64,000 bases of DNA from an uncultured Verrucomicrobia subdivision 3 bacterium (GCA_903922735.1 CAIXUZ010000020.1:84551-148550); one strand, 5' to 3'. Counted from the stretch's first letter, positions 29,092-40,129 are shown. Translations and numbers: made by a program. Notes: a model not told the origin generated them from the letters alone.

Positions 29092-29730
29092 AGATTACCA
29101 ATGCTCTTAAATTGTTCAGCCGGTCCGCTCACCCTCTATTGCCAAATCCCTGCTCTGTTTTACCAATTGTTTTGGGCGTTCTACCGCCGCCCCTGGCTCA
29201 GCCAGCCTCAATTTTGACCGTGCATCTCGTTTTCCTGCTCCCTTTCCTTGCGCCCGCGTGGATTAAACTTTGCAGGATTTGTCGGCCGCCGGGGCGGGCG
29301 TTCCATTCCGGGTGGCCCAAACCGGCCTTCATCCCGGCCCGGCCGATTGCTGCGAACTTCGCCGGGTGGGGCGCGCGTCCCCGCGAGCCGTCCCACTCTC
29401 TTTCGCGCCGTGTGTTGGATGTTGCATGTTACTGACGCCGTCCGGTTACCCGCCGATTTCCCTGATTTACGAAGTTTTTTTATTCTGCGCTAATCTGCGC
29501 CATCTGCGGGCAATCCCTGGAACGCCACCTGTACTTCTGCCTCCTGACTTCTGGGCGTTGGCTGTTGGTTGTTCCCCACGCCGCCATCTGCTCTCTGCCC
29601 TCGCTGTCTCGTTGTCCGTGGTCAGTAGTTCGTGGTGTTGCGCCCGTGCGGCACGCACTTTCAGCGTTTCAGCATTTGATTTGGATGTTTCCGCTTTCCG
29701 CTTTGCCCCCACCGCTTTCCTCTTCGCCCT

Positions 29731-29793
29731 CTTCGCGATCTTCGCGCGCCGCATCCCAACTAAAAACTAACAACTTAAAATGAAAAACTCCCC
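29731..29793. repeat. ~60-bp interspersed repeat CTTCGCGATCTTCGCGCGCC.CATCCCAACT.AAAACTAACAAC..., copy 1 of 3
   Basis: Near-identical copies at 31700-31761 and 42974-43033. Confidence 0.9.
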
Positions 29794-29856
29794 CTGAATG
29801 CTTTCAGCATTCTGAGCCCGCAAGCAAAGCCATTTCCCGTCAATGACCGTCGAAGA

Positions 29857-30390
29857 TTAAAACGACCAGTTCACCACCGGCCAGACCGGCGCTAATTGCC
29901 GGGCGGCACCGGAAAACCACCGGTTCTGCGTCGTGATGTTCAATGCCCCGATCTGCAGTCCTTTGAGACTGTCGGTGGAGTTGACAACGCCGAGTTGCAG
30001 CCCCGTGCAATGGTCCGCAACGTTGATGATGCCGGATTGCAAGCCCTTGAACTCCGTGCCGGCATAATTGATGCCGCCAAACTGCCAGCCGGTGAAATTG
30101 TTCTTGGTCAAATTCAGCAGCCCCCACTGAACCCCGGTATAGGTTGCGGAATAATTGACGGTCCCGAAGGTGAAGCCCGCGCTGTCGCCGGTGATGATAT
30201 TGTAGAAACCGAGCGTGACGCCCTGCTGGGGATTCTCTCCGCAGAGGAGATTGAGCGTCAGGCCGTGAATGGTGGTTTCCGATCCTTCCAGGGCAATCGA
30301 CGGTATGAGCGAGAGTTGCAGCCCCGCATCGCCGGCCTGCATTTTGGTCATGGCGGTGAGCAGCAGGGCGACGCTAAAAAGTTTTTTCAT
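29857..30390 (-). CDS. Surface repeat protein (LA_2272-like)
   Basis: Signal peptide and repeats GVQWGLLNLTKNNFTGWQFGGINYAGTEFKGLQSGIINVADHCTGLQLGVVNSTDSLKGLQIGALN. Confidence 0.65.
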   Translation of the reverse strand: MKKLFSVALLLTAMTKMQAGDAGLQLSLIPSIALEGSETTIHGLTLNLLCGENPQQGVTLGFYNIITGDSAGFTFGTVNYSATYTGVQWGLLNLTKNNFTGWQFGGINYAGTEFKGLQSGIINVADHCTGLQLGVVNSTDSLKGLQIGALNITTQNRWFSGAARQLAPVWPVVNWSF

Positions 30391-30540
30391 GATGATTTTT
30401 CCAGGTTTTTTTGGTTGGTGATTGCTTTCGCAGCTTTATAAATGGGGTGCCAACCGGTGTCAAGCCGCCATTTGACTTTCAGCGGCAAAAGCAAGACCGC
30501 GAAATGGTCCACCTGCCGTCAACTTTCCGCCGCCCCCCTT

Positions 30541-30680
30541 CGGCGTTGAATATTGGATGCTGGTTGTTGGGTGTTGAGCGTTGAATGTTGAGTGTTGAAT
30601 GTTCCCCGTGGCGCCCCTTCTGGCTTCTGGCTTCTGAAAATATTTCAGCATTTCAGGTTTCAGCGTTTCAGCATTTGATT
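30541..30680. repeat. Interspersed repeat with TTGAATG-type heptads plus TTCAG runs, copy 1
   Basis: GTTGAGCGTTGAATGTTGAGTGTTGAATGTTCCCCGTGGCGCCCCTTCTGGCTTCTGGCTTCTGAAAATATTTCAGCATTTCAG; related copy at 32608-32740. Confidence 0.85.
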
Positions 30681-30924
30681 TGGCCCTCCATCCTCGCTTC
30701 GTCTCGGCTTGCCCTCGCGCCGCGCCCGGCGCAAACTCGCCCCGTTCCGCCAAACACACCGCCATTATGAAAAACGACCTGGCCATTTTTGAGGGATACG
30801 GAATCCGCCGCCGCTCCGACGATAAGACTGAAACAGGGTGGTTTTCCACCGTTGCCCATTGCTCCGCGCTCGCCGCCGCTTCTTCCGTCTTGAAAACCCC
30901 ATTCCACGAGGTATCTTATGGCCG

Positions 30925-31137
30925 ATGAACTGGATCGAGACCATCCAACAGTGGCGCCAACTCCCGGCGGCGGACAAACTCCGCCTCCGCTGGCAGGCCA
31001 TTCCCCAGGATGTGGCCCAGAGCATGGCCTTCGAACAGGAGCCGGTGGAGCTGCGCCGCCTGCAAGAGATACTCGACCAGATCGCGCGACCCGGTTCCTT
31101 GAAACCGCTCGCGGCATCCTCTCCTATTCCCAAGTAG
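30925..31137 (+). CDS. Small Fic antitoxin-like protein
   Basis: MNWIETIQQWRQLPAADKLRLRWQAIPQDVAQSMAFEQEPVELRRLQEIL...; SMAFEQ resembles the Fic inhibitory-helix motif [S/T]xxxE[G/N]. Confidence 0.55.
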   Translation: MNWIETIQQWRQLPAADKLRLRWQAIPQDVAQSMAFEQEPVELRRLQEILDQIARPGSLKPLAASSPIPK

Positions 31138-31141
31138 CCCC

Positions 31142-31667
31142 GTTGCTCGCCGAACGCGTCCTGCGCGTCGAGACCGCCCTCTACCAGTCCGAGTTTGCCG
31201 CGTGGCCGCCCGACGAACGGCTCGCCGCCGAATTCCATCGCCGCATCGGCCACGACCTCGTGCCCGACTGGGCCGGCCATTGGCGGACCATTGAAGTGCG
31301 CGTCGGCCATCTCACGCCGCCCCCGCCCCATCAGATTCCCCTCCTCATGCGGGATTACGGGGCCGACCTTGCCGCCCGCTGGCCCGCCGCCGCTGCGGCC
31401 CCCGGTGATTTCACCCTGGAACTGCTTGCCTTTGCCGAAGGCCGGTTTTTAAGCATCCACCCGTTTCAGGATTTCAACGGACGCACCATCCGCCTGTTCC
31501 TGTTGGAACTGCTGCGCCGGCTGGATTTGCCCCGCGTCGTCCTCGCCCCGGAATCGGAACCCGACCGGCAAACCTACTTTCAGGCCCTCGAAGCCGCCGA
31601 CCGCGCCGACTGGCAGCCGCTCATTCAAATCTGGCAAAATCGTTTCACCGCCCCACAAAACCCATGA
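31142..31667 (+). CDS. Fic-domain protein (start uncertain; ORF track opens at 30918)
   Basis: FLSIHPFQDFNGRTIRLFLLELLRRLDLPRVVL matches Fic HPFxxxNGRxxR. Confidence 0.85.
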
Positions 31668-31699
31668 AACCCTGTCCCATTCCATTGGAAATCGCCCCC

Positions 31700-31761
31700 T
31701 TCGCGATCTTCGCGCGCCCCATCCCAACTAAAAACTAACAACATAAAATTAAAAACTCCCC
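31700..31761. repeat. ~60-bp interspersed repeat, copy 2 of 3
   Basis: CTTCGCGATCTTCGCGCGCCCCATCCCAACTAAAAACTAACAACATAAAATTAAAAACTCC. Confidence 0.9.
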
Positions 31762-31867
31762 CTGGATGTTGAGCGTTGAATGTTCCCTTTGGAACTCGAC
31801 CTGGATTGCCGCGCGCCCCAAACACGAATGAAGGTTGCACGAAAAACGGTTTTGGATGATGATAAAA

Positions 31868-32182
31868 GCCATGAGCGTCGCCGAACTGCCCATCCAGATT
31901 GACCGCGAGAAGATCGCGGAGTTTTGTCGCGCGCGCGGCATTCGCAAGCTCAGCCTGTTCGGCTCGGTGCTGCGCGAGGACTTTGACCCGGCGCGCAGCG
32001 ACGTGGACGTGCTGGCGGAGTTCGCTCCCGGCGTGCGTCCCGGCCTGAAGTTTTTCGGCTATGGCGAGGATTTGGCCGGGATCATCGGGCGGCGGGTGGA
32101 TTTCAATACCGAGGCCTGGTTGAGCGAGTATTTCCGGGATGAAGTGGTGCGCGAAGCCGTGCTGATTTATGAGCAGGCATGA
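31868..32182 (+). CDS. MNT-type nucleotidyltransferase (MntA-like antitoxin)
   Basis: LSLFGSVLREDFDPARSDVDVLAEFAPGVRPGLKFFGYGEDLAGIIGRRVDF. Confidence 0.85.
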   Translation, partial: AMSVAELPIQIDREKIAEFCRARGIRKLSLFGSVLREDFDPARSDVDVLAEFAPGVRPGLKFFGYGEDLAGIIGRRVDFNTEAWLSEYFRDEVVREAVLIYEQA

Positions 32183-32522
32183 CCCCAGGGTGACGCTGCG
32201 GCAGATCGCCGACTACGCCCGGCGGGCGCAGGAACTCTGCACCCAAAACGAGTTGCCTGCCATCCTGACCGACTGGCAAAAACGAGCCGCCTTCGAGCGC
32301 GTGATGGAAGTTATCGGTGAGGCCGTAAAACGTCTGCCGTCGGATTTATGCCAGCGTTATCCCGCCGTGCCCTGGAAATTGATCGCCGGCATGCGCGACC
32401 GCGTCAGCCACGGTTACGACGGCATTGATTACTCGACATTGTGGGACACGGTCCATGAAGACTTGCCCGGACTGCTCACGGCCATCGAACAGATGCTCAA
32501 GGATTTGAACACTGGGAAGTAG
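32169..32522 (+). CDS. HEPN/DUF86 protein (HepT-like toxin)
   Basis: AFERVMEVIGEAVKRL...WKLIAGMRDRVSHGYDGIDYSTLWDTV with RX4HXY motif; overlaps the MNT gene. Confidence 0.88.
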   Translation: MSRHDPRVTLRQIADYARRAQELCTQNELPAILTDWQKRAAFERVMEVIGEAVKRLPSDLCQRYPAVPWKLIAGMRDRVSHGYDGIDYSTLWDTVHEDLPGLLTAIEQMLKDLNTGK

Positions 32523-32607
32523 TCCCATCCGGCTCAAGCCCCAAAGAACCCCTGCTTCCATATAAAAATCAAAAAAGCCATCAGCGGCAGTTGCAGCAAA
32601 GCGCCGC

Positions 32608-32740
32608 CCCTGGATGTTGGATGTTGAGTGTTGAGCGTTGGATGTTGAATGTTTCCCGTGGCGCCCCTTCTGGCTTCGGGCTTCTGAAAATATTTCAGCA
32701 TTTCAGTTTTCAGGTTTCAGCTTTTATTTGTCGCCCTCCG
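32608..32740. repeat. Interspersed repeat with TTGGATG-type heptads plus TTCAG runs, copy 2
   Basis: GTTGGATGTTGAATGTTTCCCGTGGCGCCCCTTCTGGCTTCGGGCTTCTGAAAATATTTCAGCATTTCAG; compare 30541-30680. Confidence 0.85.
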
Positions 32741-32889
32741 TGGTCCCGTGGTCCGTAGTCAGTAGTCTGTCCTAATCGTTGCGCCTTGGCGTCTTTGCGT
32801 GAGCCAGTTCCGGCCTCCGGTCTCAGGTTTCAGGTTTTGTTTTTCATTTGTTTGTAACCTTCCGCGATTTTTTCCTAATATTAGGGAAC

Positions 32890-33642
32890 ATGGCCCCCAC
32901 GCAAAACACCAGTTTCGCTCCCGTCAATCCCCGGGCCGTGTTTGCCACCACCCATTGGTCCGTCGTCATGCTCGCCGCCCGGCGCGACACCACCCGGGCC
33001 AGGGACGCCTTGGCCCGCCTCTGCCAGACCTACTGGTATCCGCTTTACGCCTATGTGCGGCGGCGCGGTTATCCCGTCCATGACGCCCAGGATTTGACCC
33101 AGGCCTTTTTCACCCGCCTGTTGGAACGCCACTCCCTCGCCAGCGCCGACCCCGAGCGTGGCCGGTTCCGCTCCTTCATCCTCGTCGCCATGAACCATTT
33201 CCTCGCCGGCGAATGGAAAAAGGGCAGGGCGCAGAAGCGCGGCGGCGGATGCGAGAAGTTATCCCTCGACTGGGCCGCGGCGGAACAGCGCTACGACCTT
33301 GAGCCCGCCACCCATGCCGCCCCCGACAAGCTGTTTGAGAAACAATGGGCCCTGACCCTGCTATCGGAGGTGATCAGCCGGCTCGAGCGCGAATATCACA
33401 GCGCCGGCAAAGCCGGTTTGTTCGCCGCCCTCAAGCACACCCTCATCGGCCTGCGCGACTCGCAGCCCTACGCCGAGCTCGCCGTGGCGCTGGACCTGAA
33501 CGAAAGCGCCGTCAAAGTAGCCGTCCACCGCTTGCGCAAGCGCTACCGCGAACTCATCCAGGCTGAAATCGCCGAAACCCTTTACGACCCGCAGGAAGTC
33601 GATGCCGAAATGCGCCATTTGTTCCAGGTGCTGGCGGATTGA
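32890..33642 (+). CDS. RNA polymerase sigma factor (ECF-like)
   Basis: LCQTYWYPLYAYVRRRGYPVHDAQDLTQAFFTRLLE...LNESAVKVAVHRLRKRYRELIQAEIAETL. Confidence 0.85.
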   Translation: MAPTQNTSFAPVNPRAVFATTHWSVVMLAARRDTTRARDALARLCQTYWYPLYAYVRRRGYPVHDAQDLTQAFFTRLLERHSLASADPERGRFRSFILVAMNHFLAGEWKKGRAQKRGGGCEKLSLDWAAAEQRYDLEPATHAAPDKLFEKQWALTLLSEVISRLEREYHSAGKAGLFAALKHTLIGLRDSQPYAELAVALDLNESAVKVAVHRLRKRYRELIQAEIAETLYDPQEVDAEMRHLFQVLAD

Positions 33643-33701
33643 GCCATGATTTTGAAAATAGTCGGTAACCTTGAGCTTTGTTTGGAGTAGTAACGGGCAT
33701 G

Positions 33702-36700
33702 AACACCACGCCAATTTGTCCCCGGTGCGGCAAACCGCTCGCCGCCGGTGCCCCGCTGGGGCTTTGCCCGGCCTGCCTGATGCAGGGCGCATTTCCCACC
33801 GGCGTGGACTCCGGTGCCGACCTCGGCGGTAAAACTCCGCGTTTCACCCCGCCCACCGTCGCCGAACTCGCCCCCCAATTTCCCCAGCTCGAAATCCTTG
33901 AATTCATCGGCCAGGGCGGCATGGGCGCCGTCTATAAAGCCCGGCAAAAGGAACTCGACCGCATCGTCGCCCTGAAAATCCTCCCGCCCGGCATCGGCCA
34001 CGACGCCGCCTTTGCCGAGCGCTTCACCCGCGAAGCCAGGGCCCTCGCCAAGCTCAACCACCCCGGCATCGTGACGCTGTTCGAGTTCGGAAATATCGAA
34101 AACGCCTCCGCCTCAGGCCCCGCGCCCAACGCCTCGCGCCTGTTCTACTTCCTCATGGAATTCGTGGACGGCGTCAACCTCCGCCAATTGCTCTCCGCCA
34201 GCCGCGTCTCCACCCGTGAGGCGCTCGCCATCGTCCCCCAGATTTGTGACGCCCTCCAATTCGCGCACGACCAGGGCATCGTCCACCGCGACATCAAGCC
34301 CGAGAACATCCTCCTCGACCGCCGGGGCCGCGTGAAAGTTGCCGACTTCGGCCTCGCCAAGATCATCGGAGACGCGGGCAGTCCTCGGCCCGATGGTGAT
34401 TCGCCAAATCCTTCCCTCGCCCCCGCCGGGGTAGAGGGCCAGGGTGAGAATTCTCCCAACCAAAGTTCGCGCTTTGAACCCCTGAACCAGTCAGTGCTTT
34501 CAGACGACAAGACGCAGGGAGCGTTTCCCCCTCTCCGCGTCGGCGGAGTCGGCGGAGCCGATGGGGAGAGGGCAGGGGTGAGGTGCGCGTCCATCCATCT
34601 TGAGGTTCATCGGGAGGGGGCGTCCGCTGTCCTCACTGACGCCAGCAAGGTCATGGGCACGCCCCAATACATGTCGCCCGAGCAGATTCAAGCGCCCGGC
34701 GAAGTGGACCATCGCGCCGACATCTATGCGCTCGGCGTCGTGTTTTACCAGATGCTCACCGGCGAACTGCCGGGCAAGAAACTCGAAGCCCCCTCCAGCA
34801 AAGTCCAGATCGACGTGCGCCTCGATGCCATCGTCCTGCGCGCCCTGGAAAAAAATCCCAACCTCCGCTACCAGCAAGTCAGCCAGGTCAAGACCATGGT
34901 GGAAACGATTGTGGCCACCCCGCCCGGTAGCAGCGGACGTGAGTCGGCTCAAACTGAAAGCGCAGCCATCCCGCCTGCCCACTGTGAAATACCCCCCACA
35001 GGTTCATCAAAACCACGGCTTCATCCTCACGGTATCATCATCAAAATTCTAAGCGGCTTCTGGGCGGGCTTCTACGCATATTATTGTGTGGGGTTCATCA
35101 TTGGCATCTACCAGTTCAAGCCTGACCGGCTTGACACCTTCATAACTGATTTTTTCTTCGTGCTTTTGTATTTCACTGGAGCGGTGACGGGTTTCTTTTC
35201 GCTTTTCGGTGCACGTGGGGCACGCATTATCCTTGGCCTTATCGCGCTCCTGACTGTCGCTGCTAGTTTGCTGGGGCTATTCGCATTCTTCAACGCGCGC
35301 CCATTTTCCGCTGTTTGGATCGCGTTTAACTTATTCTCGCTCGCTTCCGCTGCCGTCTTTTTTGCGTCACGGAGTAGCAGCCGACGTGAGTCGGCTCAAA
35401 CTAGAAAAGTGGGAAGCTCAAGCATGAATGGGTTCAGCTGGCCGCTGCGTATCTTCCTGCTCATACTGCTTTTTGTATTTGTTCTGCTGACGGTTTTCCT
35501 TGTTATAAAAAAACACCGTCTGAATTCAGAAATTGATAAAATCATTGCCAATCCTCTGGGCGATGCTGGGGTGGTGCAGGGCGGCGCACCACAAATCACG
35601 CTGCCGACCAAAACCATAAGGCTGGCTCGGCCCACGAATTCATTGGTCGGCACGACGACCAATACGCGCACGGTGGATGTGTGGTCGGATTCGACGCTGT
35701 TGCCGGGGGAGAAGTTACGCCAGCTCACCCGTCTCCCCGACGGCGAAACCGTGAGCGCCGACGCCAGCCTGTTCTTGCGGTATAAATCAGGCAAGGTCGC
35801 CACATCCACGTCGTTCAATTGGTGGTTCAAGGAGGCTGACGGATTCGGTGTGGCGGAGGCCGATGCTGCTGCGGCGCAAATCCGCGAGAATTGGACACAG
35901 AGGCCGTTGACGTTTAAGCAATCCGTGCCGCGCGAAGTCTTTTGCGTGACGAATGCGCACGGCGCGACGCTCGCGGGCAGCATCGAGTTTGTCCATACCG
36001 CGCCGCAGCCGCCGGATGCTTCCGGCCAGATCAAGACGACGGTGCAGGTCAAACATTTCCGCGACATCATTTCCATTCCCAGCATCGGCTTCACAGCGAT
36101 AGTGCCGGACGGTTATGAATTGCGCGCCACGTCCAATTACGGCGAAGGCGACATCAATTCACCGGCGGGGCCTTACGACTATAACGCCACTTGGTTCCCG
36201 ATGAACCATGGCGCGCAGCAGCCCGCCGCCAACGCGCTGGGTTGGAACTTGAAGCACGCGCCGTCGGCAAAGGCTCCAAACTGGATGAACGAACCGTCGG
36301 AAAAATTTGAAATCCTGTTGGGCCAGCCCCGGCTGATTGTGTCCATCACGAACGGGCCGGACGATGTGTTTCAAGGTTTTCTGGAACTGGTCGGGCCGCC
36401 CCCCGCCCCATCCGCCGCCATCGCCAAACCCGTCGCTCCCAAGCTTTCCTTCGGCCCGGTGATCGAGCGGGTGGTGAACATGGAATCGCCCGGCCCCAAT
36501 TCCGCGATTGATTTTGATTCGGGCCGGTTTGTGTCGCTGGCTTCTGTATCTTTCGCGACCGCGGATCTGGTGACGAATTCTGACAGCAGTATTGATTCAG
36601 AGCGTCGCACGAAAGACTTTTTAGAAAAGAACGGCGTGGATGCCATTGGCGCTTTGCAATTTCCCGAACTGGATACACACAAGCCAATGAAGGTTTTTGA

Positions 36701-37796
36701 ATTAAATGGGCTTCAGTGCGTCGACGGAACATCGGCAAAAGAGATTGATTCATCAAACTGGAATAATGCGGCTGCCAGCTGGGTTGCTGACAATGCCGGC
36801 AAGATTCAAGCTGGCGTGGATACTTGGACGATAAGCGGCATGGGCGATTTGCCCAAAACCTATTTGTTCAAAACCCGCGAAGGCGGCATGGGCCTCCTGC
36901 AAATCACCGGTTTCACCGAGAACCCGCGCGGCGTGAAGCTGCGCTACAAGCTGGTGCAAAATGCCAGCGCAACAAGAAATAATTCCGCATTCTCACCCGC
37001 CTTGCTTGCCAATCCGCCAAATCTTCAATTTCTCGCATGGCAGGATGAATGGCAGACCAAGCAGCCCGGTGCGGTGCGGCATCCCGACGGTTCTCCGGTG
37101 ACGGATGCAGAAGAAATAAAATGGCTCAAGGTCGTTTTCCCTGTCGGTTGCGAGGTGGGTAGCCCTCCGCTCTCGCCCGAACCGCGTTTCTTGCAGCTGT
37201 GGTTCTCGCATCCGCTCTTTGATGAAGCGAGTCTGGACGACGTGGCGTTGCTGGACGTGAATGGCCACGTTATTCCGCCAAGTGCACGCGGAAATGAGGG
37301 GAGCGGTTTCGCGCGCACGGGACACGGGCAATTGGCCTGGCGCACCAAGACCTTCAGCAAAGCCTATGACTTAAGCGGGTCGAACCCGCCCGGTCGCGTC
37401 ACCGTGCGGTTGCGCTACACCCTCGGCCCGCTGGAAAATACCAAAGAGGTCCCGTCTGATTTCCGGGGGGTGATGCCTTTGGAGGGCGATGGCATGGTCA
37501 ACATTGTCGGACAGGACCCTAAATACGGCGGGGCGTTTATTGGATTTTCCTACGATGCCGCCGCCTTGCCTGACCGCCAGATGTCCGCCGTGGCAGTCAC
37601 TCGTGACGGGCGGACGCTGGTTTGGCGTGGCATTATAGCCGGCGGACAGAGTGATGGCAAAGGCGTGGTGCGCGCTGCTGGCGTGCGCGCGGCGCAATTT
37701 ATCTTTCCCGTCCCGTTGTCCGACGTGGCGAAGTTCGTCATCGGCACGCGGCCTATCCGGACGATGGAATGGAAGAACGTGGTGCTGCCAAAATGA
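33702..37796 (+). CDS. Large Ser/Thr protein kinase with membrane segments and in-frame repeat insertion
   Basis: [27 protein letters not shown]...[30 protein letters not shown]...[10 protein letters not shown]. Confidence 0.93.
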   Translation, partial: NTTPICPRCGKPLAAGAPLGLCPACLMQGAFPTGVDSGADLGGKTPRFTPPTVAELAPQFPQLEILEFIGQGGMGAVYKARQKELDRIVALKILPPGIGHDAAFAERFTREARALAKLNHPGIVTLFEFGNIENASASGPAPNASRLFYFLMEFVDGVNLRQLLSASRVSTREALAIVPQICDALQFAHDQGIVHRDIKPENILLDRRGRVKVADFGLAKIIGDAGSPRPDGDSPNPSLAPAGVEGQGENSPNQSSRFEPLNQSVLSDDKTQGAFPPLRVGGVGGADGERAGVRCASIHLEVHREGASAVLTDASKVMGTPQYMSPEQIQAPGEVDHRADIYALGVVFYQMLTGELPGKKLEAPSSKVQIDVRLDAIVLRALEKNPNLRYQQVSQVKTMVETIVATPPGSSGRESAQTESAAIPPAHCEIPPTGSSKPRLHPHGIIIKILSGFWAGFYAYYCVGFIIGIYQFKPDRLDTFITDFFFVLLYFTGAVTGFFSLFGARGARIILGLIALLTVAASLLGLFAFFNARPFSAVWIAFNLFSLASAAVFFASRSSSRRESAQTRKVGSSSMNGFSWPLRIFLLILLFVFVLLTVFLVIKKHRLNSEIDKIIANPLGDAGVVQGGAPQITLPTKTIRLARPTNSLVGTTTNTRTVDVWSDSTLLPGEKLRQLTRLPDGETVSADASLFLRYKSGKVATSTSFNWWFKEADGFGVAEADAAAAQIRENWTQRPLTFKQSVPREVFCVTNAHGATLAGSIEFVHTAPQPPDASGQIKTTVQVKHFRDIISIPSIGFTAIVPDGYELRATSNYGEGDINSPAGPYDYNATWFPMNHGAQQPAANALGWNLKHAPSAKAPNWMNEPSEKFEILLGQPRLIVSITNGPDDVFQGFLELVGPPPAPSAAIAKPVAPKLSFGPVIERVVNMESPGPNSAIDFDSGRFVSLASVSFATADLVTNSDSSIDSERRTKDFLEKNGVDAIGALQFPELDTHKPMKVFELNGLQCVDGTSAKEIDSSNWNNAAASWVADNAGKIQAGVDTWTISGMGDLPKTYLFKTREGGMGLLQITGFTENPRGVKLRYKLVQNASATRNNSAFSPALLANPPNLQFLAWQDEWQTKQPGAVRHPDGSPVTDAEEIKWLKVVFPVGCEVGSPPLSPEPRFLQLWFSHPLFDEASLDDVALLDVNGHVIPPSARGNEGSGFARTGHGQLAWRTKTFSKAYDLSGSNPPGRVTVRLRYTLGPLENTKEVPSDFRGVMPLEGDGMVNIVGQDPKYGGAFIGFSYDAAALPDRQMSAVAVTRDGRTLVWRGIIAGGQSDGKGVVRAAGVRAAQFIFPVPLSDVAKFVIGTRPIRTMEWKNVVLPK

Positions 37797-38032
37797 ATCA
37801 CTCGCCCCCCGCCACCGCATTGGCAATTGACATTGCCGCCCGTCTGGAAAGACTTCTGGCATCACAGACAACAAATCCAACGCTATACGTTGCCCTTAAA
37901 ACTCCGGGCATCAACTAAACGGCCGCTAACCATGAAAACCCAACTTTTGAAAGCATTTGCCACCATCGCGGTGCTCATCGCTGGCGCGCCCTCCGTGAAA
38001 TCACGGAAGATAATTATGCGCCTTGAAACCGT

Positions 38033-40129
38033 ATGAATGAATCACCGGAAAAACCATCAGGCGTGCGGATTTTGCGCTGGATACTTTTGATCGTCGGCGC
38101 GATCGCGCTTTTCTTTGCCGGCAGCAAATTCATCTTCCATTTCCGCCCGTTTATCCCCCAAAAAGGTTTTTATGTGGGCTGCAATCTGATTGCGATTGGC
38201 TTTCTCATTTGGATGCTGATGCCGATCCTCCGCCGACTGGTCGCTTTGGAGCGGTGGTTCTTCCGCTGGTTTTTAACCTGGCGGATCCTTCGCCGCGTGC
38301 TGATTTCGGTTGGCGTTCTGGCCCTGTTGCTGCCGCTGTTTTATGCCGAAGAAAATTGGCGTGGCCGGCGCGCCTGGGAAAACTGCAAACGCGAGCTCGA
38401 AGCCAAAGGCGTAGTATTGGATTGGAACAAATTTATTCCGCCATCCGTCCCAGACGACCAGAATTTTTTCAAGGCGCCGAAAATGACGGAGTGGTTTGTC
38501 AGAAGCACGAATACAATTTACAGTCCAAATACTAATGGATTATCTCAACGGCTTTCGAATGCCTCGACAAACAATCCCGTCGTGCTGGCCGAATGGACGT
38601 GGCAATATCTGCTAACTGCAAAGAACATCGCCGCTGCGGAATCGGAAAATGCGGACCTTGTTTTGAAATATAGTTCTACAGCGTCGCATGTTCACACTTT
38701 TGTGGAGGCGAATGTCCCGCCCGTTGTAGACGAAACTCCGCGAACTCCGCAGAGTTATGCTTCGCCTGATTTGAACCGTAGAATTTCGCGGCTGCTCCAG
38801 AATGTTGTCGGCACGAATATAATAAAGGGCGTGCGCGGTGAATGGTTGATGGCAAAATCGCACGCTGAAATCAAACCCGCGCGCATCATTTTGCTTTCCG
38901 GCATAAAACCGGATACGGAAATCGTCGCGTGGTTCGCCCAATGCTTTCCGACAAACACAACCAGGGACGGTTCACCCAGAATTCATGTCGAACCTCCTAT
39001 TGGAACAATTCCTTTTCCCAAAACCTTTCGTGTCATTTTGGATTCCGTCTATTCCGCCGCCGACTTTCTGGCGTTGAGCGATCAGTTCGCGCCGGCGTTC
39101 GATGATGTGCGCGCGGCCTTGAAGCGGCCTTACGCCATCATTCCTGGCGATTACTCGATAGCTCCGCGCATGCCAATCCCAAACTTCGTCACGTTACGCA
39201 GCCTCGCGCAGACACTGGCGCAGCGCTGCCAATGCTATTTGCTGCTTGGCCAGCCGGACAAGGCGGTGCATGAACTGGAATTGATCCACGATGTCTGCCG
39301 CATTTTGGAAAAGCCGCCATCGGGCAAGCCGGAAACCTTGCTCGAAGCCATGATCAACGTGGCGATTCACGGACTTTACGTTGCGACCGTGCAGGATGGT
39401 TTGCGGCTCGGCGCCTGGCAGGAACCGCAGCTCAAAATCATCCAGCAGCAGCTTCAGGAAGTAAATTTATTGCCGTGGGTATCCGCCGCCTTTCACTTGG
39501 AGCAGGTGCAAACGGCGTTCATCGGCCAGACGTATAGCTTCCGGCAAATCATGAGAAATGAAGGTTTTGGCTTTGATTCATATAACAGAACATGGTGGGA
39601 AAAATTTAAATTACATGGATACGATTTGATACCCGCCGGCTGGATGTATCAAAACACGAAATACGCCGTCGCCTTGCAGCAATCTTTGTTGGATTGTTTT
39701 GATCCCGCCAATGAGCTGATCAATCCCAAAAAATTTGACGAAGCCAACGACCGGCTGATGGCGTCATTTGATCACTGGCATTTGTTTCAATATCTCGCGG
39801 CGGTTGCCATTCCAAACTTTCCGAAAGCCATTAAGACCTGCGCCTTCAATCAGACGCTTGCCAATCAGGCGCTAATTGTCTGCGCACTGGAGCGGTTCAA
39901 ACTCGCTCACGGCAGTTATCCCGAAACCCTGGTCGCCCTCGCGCCGCAGTTCATCGAAAAAATTCCCGCAGATATCATCGGTGGCCAGCCGCTGCATTAT
40001 CGCCGCGCGCCGGATGGCAAATTCCTGCTCTACTCCGTCGGCTGGAATGAAACGGACGACAACGGCTCCCCCGGAACCTTGGCAGACGTCAAAAATGGCG
40101 ACTGGGTCTGGCAATATCCATTACAATGA
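38033..40129 (+). CDS. Large membrane-anchored protein of unknown function
   Basis: Long ORF with N-terminal hydrophobic segments; no family recognised. Confidence 0.7.
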   Translation: MNESPEKPSGVRILRWILLIVGAIALFFAGSKFIFHFRPFIPQKGFYVGCNLIAIGFLIWMLMPILRRLVALERWFFRWFLTWRILRRVLISVGVLALLLPLFYAEENWRGRRAWENCKRELEAKGVVLDWNKFIPPSVPDDQNFFKAPKMTEWFVRSTNTIYSPNTNGLSQRLSNASTNNPVVLAEWTWQYLLTAKNIAAAESENADLVLKYSSTASHVHTFVEANVPPVVDETPRTPQSYASPDLNRRISRLLQNVVGTNIIKGVRGEWLMAKSHAEIKPARIILLSGIKPDTEIVAWFAQCFPTNTTRDGSPRIHVEPPIGTIPFPKTFRVILDSVYSAADFLALSDQFAPAFDDVRAALKRPYAIIPGDYSIAPRMPIPNFVTLRSLAQTLAQRCQCYLLLGQPDKAVHELELIHDVCRILEKPPSGKPETLLEAMINVAIHGLYVATVQDGLRLGAWQEPQLKIIQQQLQEVNLLPWVSAAFHLEQVQTAFIGQTYSFRQIMRNEGFGFDSYNRTWWEKFKLHGYDLIPAGWMYQNTKYAVALQQSLLDCFDPANELINPKKFDEANDRLMASFDHWHLFQYLAAVAIPNFPKAIKTCAFNQTLANQALIVCALERFKLAHGSYPETLVALAPQFIEKIPADIIGGQPLHYRRAPDGKFLLYSVGWNETDDNGSPGTLADVKNGDWVWQYPLQ

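Noticed and set aside
29112-29783. Several 60-166-aa ORFs between KorA and the surface-repeat gene
   Set aside because: Fall in heptad/palindrome repeat DNA, overlap each other in multiple frames, no recognisable domains
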